DNA from: JBCBZH01 sp039815415
GTDB lineage: Bacteria > Bacteroidota > Rhodothermia > Rhodothermales > Rubricoccaceae
Assembly: GCA_039815415.1 (NCBI GenBank)
Contig: JBCBZH010000174.1
Span: 1 to 9,264 of the forward strand
Direction: 5' to 3'
DNA length: 9,264 nt
Shown: positions 6,202 through 9,264 of the stretch, one piece after another
How positions within the stretch are numbered: the first letter of the stretch is position 1
How the letters are laid out: each line of letters opens with the position of its first letter
Position numbers and translations under genes: made by a program
Notes under the pieces: generated by a model
Told to the model about the DNA's origin: nothing
Seen by the model: the letters and a program-made list of their open reading frames with translations, nothing else
Databases searched by the model: none

Positions 6202-7341
6202 ATGCGTGTCTTCCTCCTCCTCTCCTTTCTCCTCGTGGCCCCAGGCTGCCAGTCGCAAGGACAGCCTTCCTTCGCATCTTCAGGAGCCGACCCGATGGAC
6301 ACCGAAGCCGGAGGTGTCGATGTGGTGATGGTGGCTGAAGGCCTGGATCACCCCTGGGGCATGACGTTCCTCCCGGATGGCCGGATGCTGGTCACCGAGC
6401 GGCCCGGCACCCTCCGGATCGTGAGCCCCGATGGAACAGTGTCTGAGCCCGTCGCGGGAACCCCGGAGGTTCGCGCCGTCCGCCAGGGTGGGCTTCTGGA
6501 TGTCGCCCTCGATCCTGACTTTGAGACCAATGGCTACGTCTACCTCACGTACTCCAAGCCCGGGCGCGATGGCACCGCTGCGACGGCTCTCGGACGCGGC
6601 GTGATGCAGGACGAACGCCTTACAGACTGGGAAGACCTGTTCGTCCAACAGCCGTACATCGACAGCGGCTTCCACTTCGGCTCCCGCATCGCCTTCAGCC
6701 CGGATGGCTACCTGTTCCTCTCCACCGGCGACCGGGGCTCGCGAGGGCTCGCACAGGACCTCGGCACCCACGTCGGCAAGCTGCTCCGTCTCAATCGGGA
6801 CGGGACGCCCGCTGAGGGCAACCCGTTCGCAGAGCAGGAGGGCGCCCGACTCGAGATCTGGGCCTACGGGATCCGCAATGCACAGAGCCTCGCGTTCCAC
6901 CCCGAAACCGGCGATCTGTGGGAAGCCGAGTTCGGGCCGCGCGGCGGGGACGAACTCAACCGCATCACGCCGGGCACCAACTACGGCTGGCCGCTCGTGA
7001 GTTGGGGCTCCGAGTACAGCGGAGGGTCCATCCCAGACCCACCGACGCGGCCCGACCTGACGGACGCTGTTGCGCAGTGGTCGCCGGTCATCTCGCCCTC
7101 AGGCATGGCCTTCTACACGGGCGGCGTCTTCCCGGAGTGGACCGGCAGCCTGATGATCTCGAGCCTCAGCAAGCGCGGCATCACACGCGTCGTGATTGAG
7201 GATGGTGCCGTCACACACCAGGAGCAGATCGACCTAGGCGCACGCATCCGGGAGGTCGAAATGGGTCCCGATGGCCATCCCTACGCGCTGACGGATGCCA
7301 CCAACGGGTACGTCCTCCGGCTCGACCCCGCAGACGGGTGA
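6202..7341 (+). CDS. PQQ-dependent sugar dehydrogenase (soluble glucose/sorbosone dehydrogenase family), exported
   Basis: The 379-residue protein is a six-bladed propeller enzyme that oxidises sugars with pyrroloquinoline quinone, as in Acinetobacter soluble glucose dehydrogenase and E. coli YliI. Blocks in order: GLDHPWGMTFLPDGRMLVTE (47-66), GGLLDVALDPDF (96-107), HFGSRIAFSPDG (158-169) where H158 aligns with the catalytic histidine, STGDRG (174-179), VGKLLRLNRDGTP (191-203), GIRNAQSLAF (223-232) with the PQQ-contacting Arg-Asn pair, then EFGPRGGDELN (243-253) and NYGWP (260-264). The first 16 residues are a short hydrophobic leader ending APGC, an imperfect lipobox, so it is probably a periplasmic or surface lipoprotein. 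The ATG at 6202 was chosen for that leader; earlier in-frame ATGs run over the methyltransferase gene. Its TGA overlaps the GTG of the next gene. Confidence 0.92.
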   Translation: MRVFLLLSFLLVAPGCQSQGQPSFASSGADPMDTEAGGVDVVMVAEGLDHPWGMTFLPDGRMLVTERPGTLRIVSPDGTVSEPVAGTPEVRAVRQGGLLDVALDPDFETNGYVYLTYSKPGRDGTAATALGRGVMQDERLTDWEDLFVQQPYIDSGFHFGSRIAFSPDGYLFLSTGDRGSRGLAQDLGTHVGKLLRLNRDGTPAEGNPFAEQEGARLEIWAYGIRNAQSLAFHPETGDLWEAEFGPRGGDELNRITPGTNYGWPLVSWGSEYSGGSIPDPPTRPDLTDAVAQWSPVISPSGMAFYTGGVFPEWTGSLMISSLSKRGITRVVIEDGAVTHQEQIDLGARIREVEMGPDGHPYALTDATNGYVLRLDPADG

Positions 7342-9264
7342 GCCCTCCAGAAGACGCGTGCGCGTCGAGGAGCCAGGAGACGTGCGGCGGATCCCTCTCC
7401 CACGCCCGTCAGCTCGTTGCTTCATCCTGGACAAGAGCCACCCGGCCGGTCCGATTCTCGCCAGCTCGTTGGCTGGCCGGGACCACGCTCCTCGTAGGGA
7501 TCGCTGGCGTCCAGGCGCAACCGGCGGACTCCGTGCTGGCCCCGGTGGAGGTCACCGCCGCCCCGTACGCGCTGGAGCCCGCGCGGGCGCCTGTGTCCAT
7601 CGCGGTCCGCTCGCGGTCAGACGTGGAGCAAGCCTCGGATCCAGCCCTGACGGCCGAGGCGCTCGGGCGCGGGCTTCCCGGCGTCTGGATCTCGGATCGG
7701 GGCAATGCCTCTACAGGCGAGCGCGTGCTGGTACGCGGGCTGGGCTGGCGCGCCGCCTTCGGCGTCCGAGGCACCCACGTCGTTCTCGATGGCGTCCCGC
7801 TCACGCTCCCGGATGGCCAGACACCGCTCAACGTCCTCGACCCGGCCCTTGTCACGCGCGTCGAGTTGGTGCGGGGCCCGGCGTCCACGTTCTGGGGCAG
7901 CGGATCGGCGGGCGTCCTGTCGCTGTCCACGGCCAGCCAAACCTCGGGAAACCGGGTCCGCGTGCTCGGCGGCGCCTACGGGCTGGCGAAGGGCGAGGCC
8001 AGTGCCCGGTTCGCGGCTCCCAACCGCCAGCTCGCCGTCTGGGGCTCAGCACTGCGGCAGGACGGCTACCGTGACCACAGCGGCGCCGAGGTATACCGGG
8101 CAGGCGCATCGGGGAGCGCGGAGGTGGGCGGGGGAACGCTCGGCCTTGTCGCGCTAGGTGCCTGGATGCCGCGTGCCGAGGCTCCCGGTGGAATTACTGA
8201 GGAGGCGTTCGGTGCAGACCCGCGCCAGACGCGGCCCATCGTGCTGGAACGCGATGCCAGCAAGAGAGTGGCCCAGGGCGACCTCGCGCTGTCCTACGCC
8301 CGCCCGATCGATGCTCTCCGCCTCCGCACGACCCTCACCGCCGGATTCCGCGCACTCCGCAATCCCATCGTTCCTCGGTACATCGACCTCGACCGCCGAA
8401 CGCTTGGCCTCCGTACGGTTCTTGAAGGCGGCCGTGCACTCGCGTGGGGCGTGGGCGTGGAGGCCGAAGCGCAGCGCGACGACCGCCTTGAGACCTCGAA
8501 CGCGGGCGGACAGCCTGGCCCTGAGGTCCTCACCGATCAGCTGGAGACGGTTCGAGCGGGTGCCGCCTTCGGACGCCTCGCCGCCCGCCTCACCCCTGCT
8601 CTGACCGCGACGGCTGCGATACGCGCTGATGCACTCAGCTACCGCGCAGAGCCCTCGGGCGCTGTCGTCAGCTCGCGGACGATCACCGCCGTCAGCCCGT
8701 CGCTTGGCTTCAGCCTGCTTCTCCCCCACGCGACGGGTGCAACGACGCTCTACGCCAATGCCTCCGGCGCCCTCGACGCTCCGACCACAACGGAGTTGGG
8801 CAACCGCACCGATGGGTTGCCGGGCTTCAACCCGGACCTGAGGCCCGAACGGACGTGGGGGGCGGAGGCGGGCGCACGGACCCTTCGCCAGCTTGGAACC
8901 GGAAGCATCGGGCTTGACGGCGCGGCCTTCGTGGCGCTCGCTCGAGACCTGCTCCTTCCGTTTGAGGTTGACGAGGTGACGGCTTTCAGAAACGAGGGCG
9001 AAGCACGGCACACAGGCGTTGAGTTGGCAGTCTCGGCAGACGACCTTGAGCTAGGCCCTGGTCGGCTCGACGCGGCCTTTGCGACGACGCTCGCGCAGGG
9101 CACCTTCCTCGCCGGTCCCGACGGCAGCGCCACGCCGGAGGGCAACCGCGTTCCTGGATTCCCCCCTCGCCTCCTCACGTGGACAGCTACATGGAGCGGC
9201 CTCGGGCTGGCGCTCGGCTTCGACGGCGAATCGGCCTCCGGCTACGCAGCCGACAGCGCGGGCG
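7338..9264 (+). CDS. TonB-dependent outer-membrane receptor, YncD/PqqU-like, 3' end beyond the window
   Basis: An uninterrupted frame of 642 codons runs to the window edge. It has no ATG near the front. The GTG at 7338 overlaps the dehydrogenase TGA (GTGA) and is the only ATG, GTG or TTG in frame before the signal peptide. A hydrophobic core (about 46-58) ends at a likely cut after VQA (60). A TonB-box-like DSVLAPVEVTA (64-74) follows, then the plug with PGVWISDRG, RGLGWRAAFGVRG (133-145), LDGVPLTLPDGQ (150-161) and ELVRGPASTFWGSGSAGV (176-193). Barrel segments include GYRDHSGAE (243-251), APGGITEEAF (282-291), TTELGNRTDGLPGFNPDLRP and NEGEARHTGVEL. From memory, E. coli YncD has GYRDHSGA, a DPGGLT segment and LYVDGIPATMPDGQ at the matching places. 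YncD/PqqU is reported to import PQQ. The 44-residue pre-leader is unusually long, so the true start may be a rarer codon. Confidence 0.85.
   Translation, partial: MSPPEDACASRSQETCGGSLSHARQLVASSWTRATRPVRFSPARWLAGTTLLVGIAGVQAQPADSVLAPVEVTAAPYALEPARAPVSIAVRSRSDVEQASDPALTAEALGRGLPGVWISDRGNASTGERVLVRGLGWRAAFGVRGTHVVLDGVPLTLPDGQTPLNVLDPALVTRVELVRGPASTFWGSGSAGVLSLSTASQTSGNRVRVLGGAYGLAKGEASARFAAPNRQLAVWGSALRQDGYRDHSGAEVYRAGASGSAEVGGGTLGLVALGAWMPRAEAPGGITEEAFGADPRQTRPIVLERDASKRVAQGDLALSYARPIDALRLRTTLTAGFRALRNPIVPRYIDLDRRTLGLRTVLEGGRALAWGVGVEAEAQRDDRLETSNAGGQPGPEVLTDQLETVRAGAAFGRLAARLTPALTATAAIRADALSYRAEPSGAVVSSRTITAVSPSLGFSLLLPHATGATTLYANASGALDAPTTTELGNRTDGLPGFNPDLRPERTWGAEAGARTLRQLGTGSIGLDGAAFVALARDLLLPFEVDEVTAFRNEGEARHTGVELAVSADDLELGPGRLDAAFATTLAQGTFLAGPDGSATPEGNRVPGFPPRLLTWTATWSGLGLALGFDGESASGYAADSAG
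7441..7481 (+). promoter_or_regulatory. Possible hairpin over the receptor's signal-peptide codons
   Basis: CCCGGCC (7441-7447) can pair with GGCCGGG (7475-7481), and inside it CCAGC (7461-7465) could alternatively pair with GCTGG (7472-7476). The inner arm is part of a CGCCAGCTCG word (7459-7468). The structure may influence translation of a gene that lacks an ATG and a Shine-Dalgarno site, but it could equally be a by-product of G+C-rich coding sequence. Confidence 0.3.

Larger units (their letters stand above)
1081..8675. repeat. Dispersed 10-mer family CGYCAGCTCG, 16 copies
   Basis: CGCCAGCTCG is found at 1312, 3455, 4604, 5735, 6056, 7459 and 8025 on the plus strand and at 1081-1090, 5320-5329, 5743-5752 and 6131-6140 on the minus strand. 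CGTCAGCTCG is found at 2388, 3057, 7407 and 8666 (plus) and 4587-4596 (minus). A near match with A as first base is at 2347-2356. With two-thirds G+C, a hand estimate from base composition alone expects about 0.1 copies in the window. Flanks beyond the ten bases are not conserved. Thirteen copies are in genes and three between genes. Confidence 0.85.

Noticed and set aside
1..9264. CRISPR array, tRNA, rRNA, integrase or transposase
   Set aside because: I found no regularly spaced repeats, no cloverleaf-like sequence and no matching protein motifs by eye; a tRNA scan was not possible.

Overview
The window is about two-thirds G+C, densely coded and has no obvious Shine-Dalgarno sites ahead of its genes. 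It carries a flagellar hook/rod operon, a Bacteroidota-type signal-peptide lipoprotein, and a short intergenic inverted repeat of the GTCATyC...GGAATGAC kind. Together these suggest a motile, high-GC member of the Rhodothermota/Bacteroidota (Salinibacter-like). That placement is an inference from gene content and style; there is no phylogenetic marker gene in the window.

Layout. (1) 1-4282, plus strand: the end of an upstream gene (probably flgH), then flgI (P-ring), a minimal rod-binding flgJ, a flgN-like chaperone, flgK and flgL (the two hook-filament junction proteins). Spacing is tight except for a 72-base flgI-flgJ gap that holds a strong potential RNA hairpin. (2) 4283-4617: a gene-free stretch with a MITE/REP-like inverted-repeat element and, at its right edge, a hairpin made of two inverted copies of a 10-base word. 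(3) 5368-4618, minus strand: a two-gene cassette of a 73-residue unnamed protein overlapping an AbiEii/MNT-type nucleotidyltransferase, which looks like a toxin-antitoxin module. (4) 5408-6115, plus strand: a class I SAM-dependent methyltransferase, divergent from the cassette across only 39 bases. (5) 6202-9264, plus strand: a secreted or lipid-anchored PQQ-dependent sugar (sorbosone/glucose-type) dehydrogenase whose stop codon overlaps the GTG start of a TonB-dependent outer-membrane receptor that runs off the window. The receptor resembles E. coli YncD (PqqU), reported to import PQQ, so the pair may be an enzyme plus the importer of its own cofactor.

The most unusual signal is not a gene. 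The 10-mer CGYCAGCTCG occurs 16 times on both strands in 9.3 kb, in several reading frames, between genes, as a perfect palindrome of two overlapping copies, and as an inverted pair forming a hairpin right after a stop codon. This is how DNA-uptake signal sequences behave in Neisseria and Pasteurellaceae, so it is a candidate undescribed uptake (or other chromosome-wide) signal.
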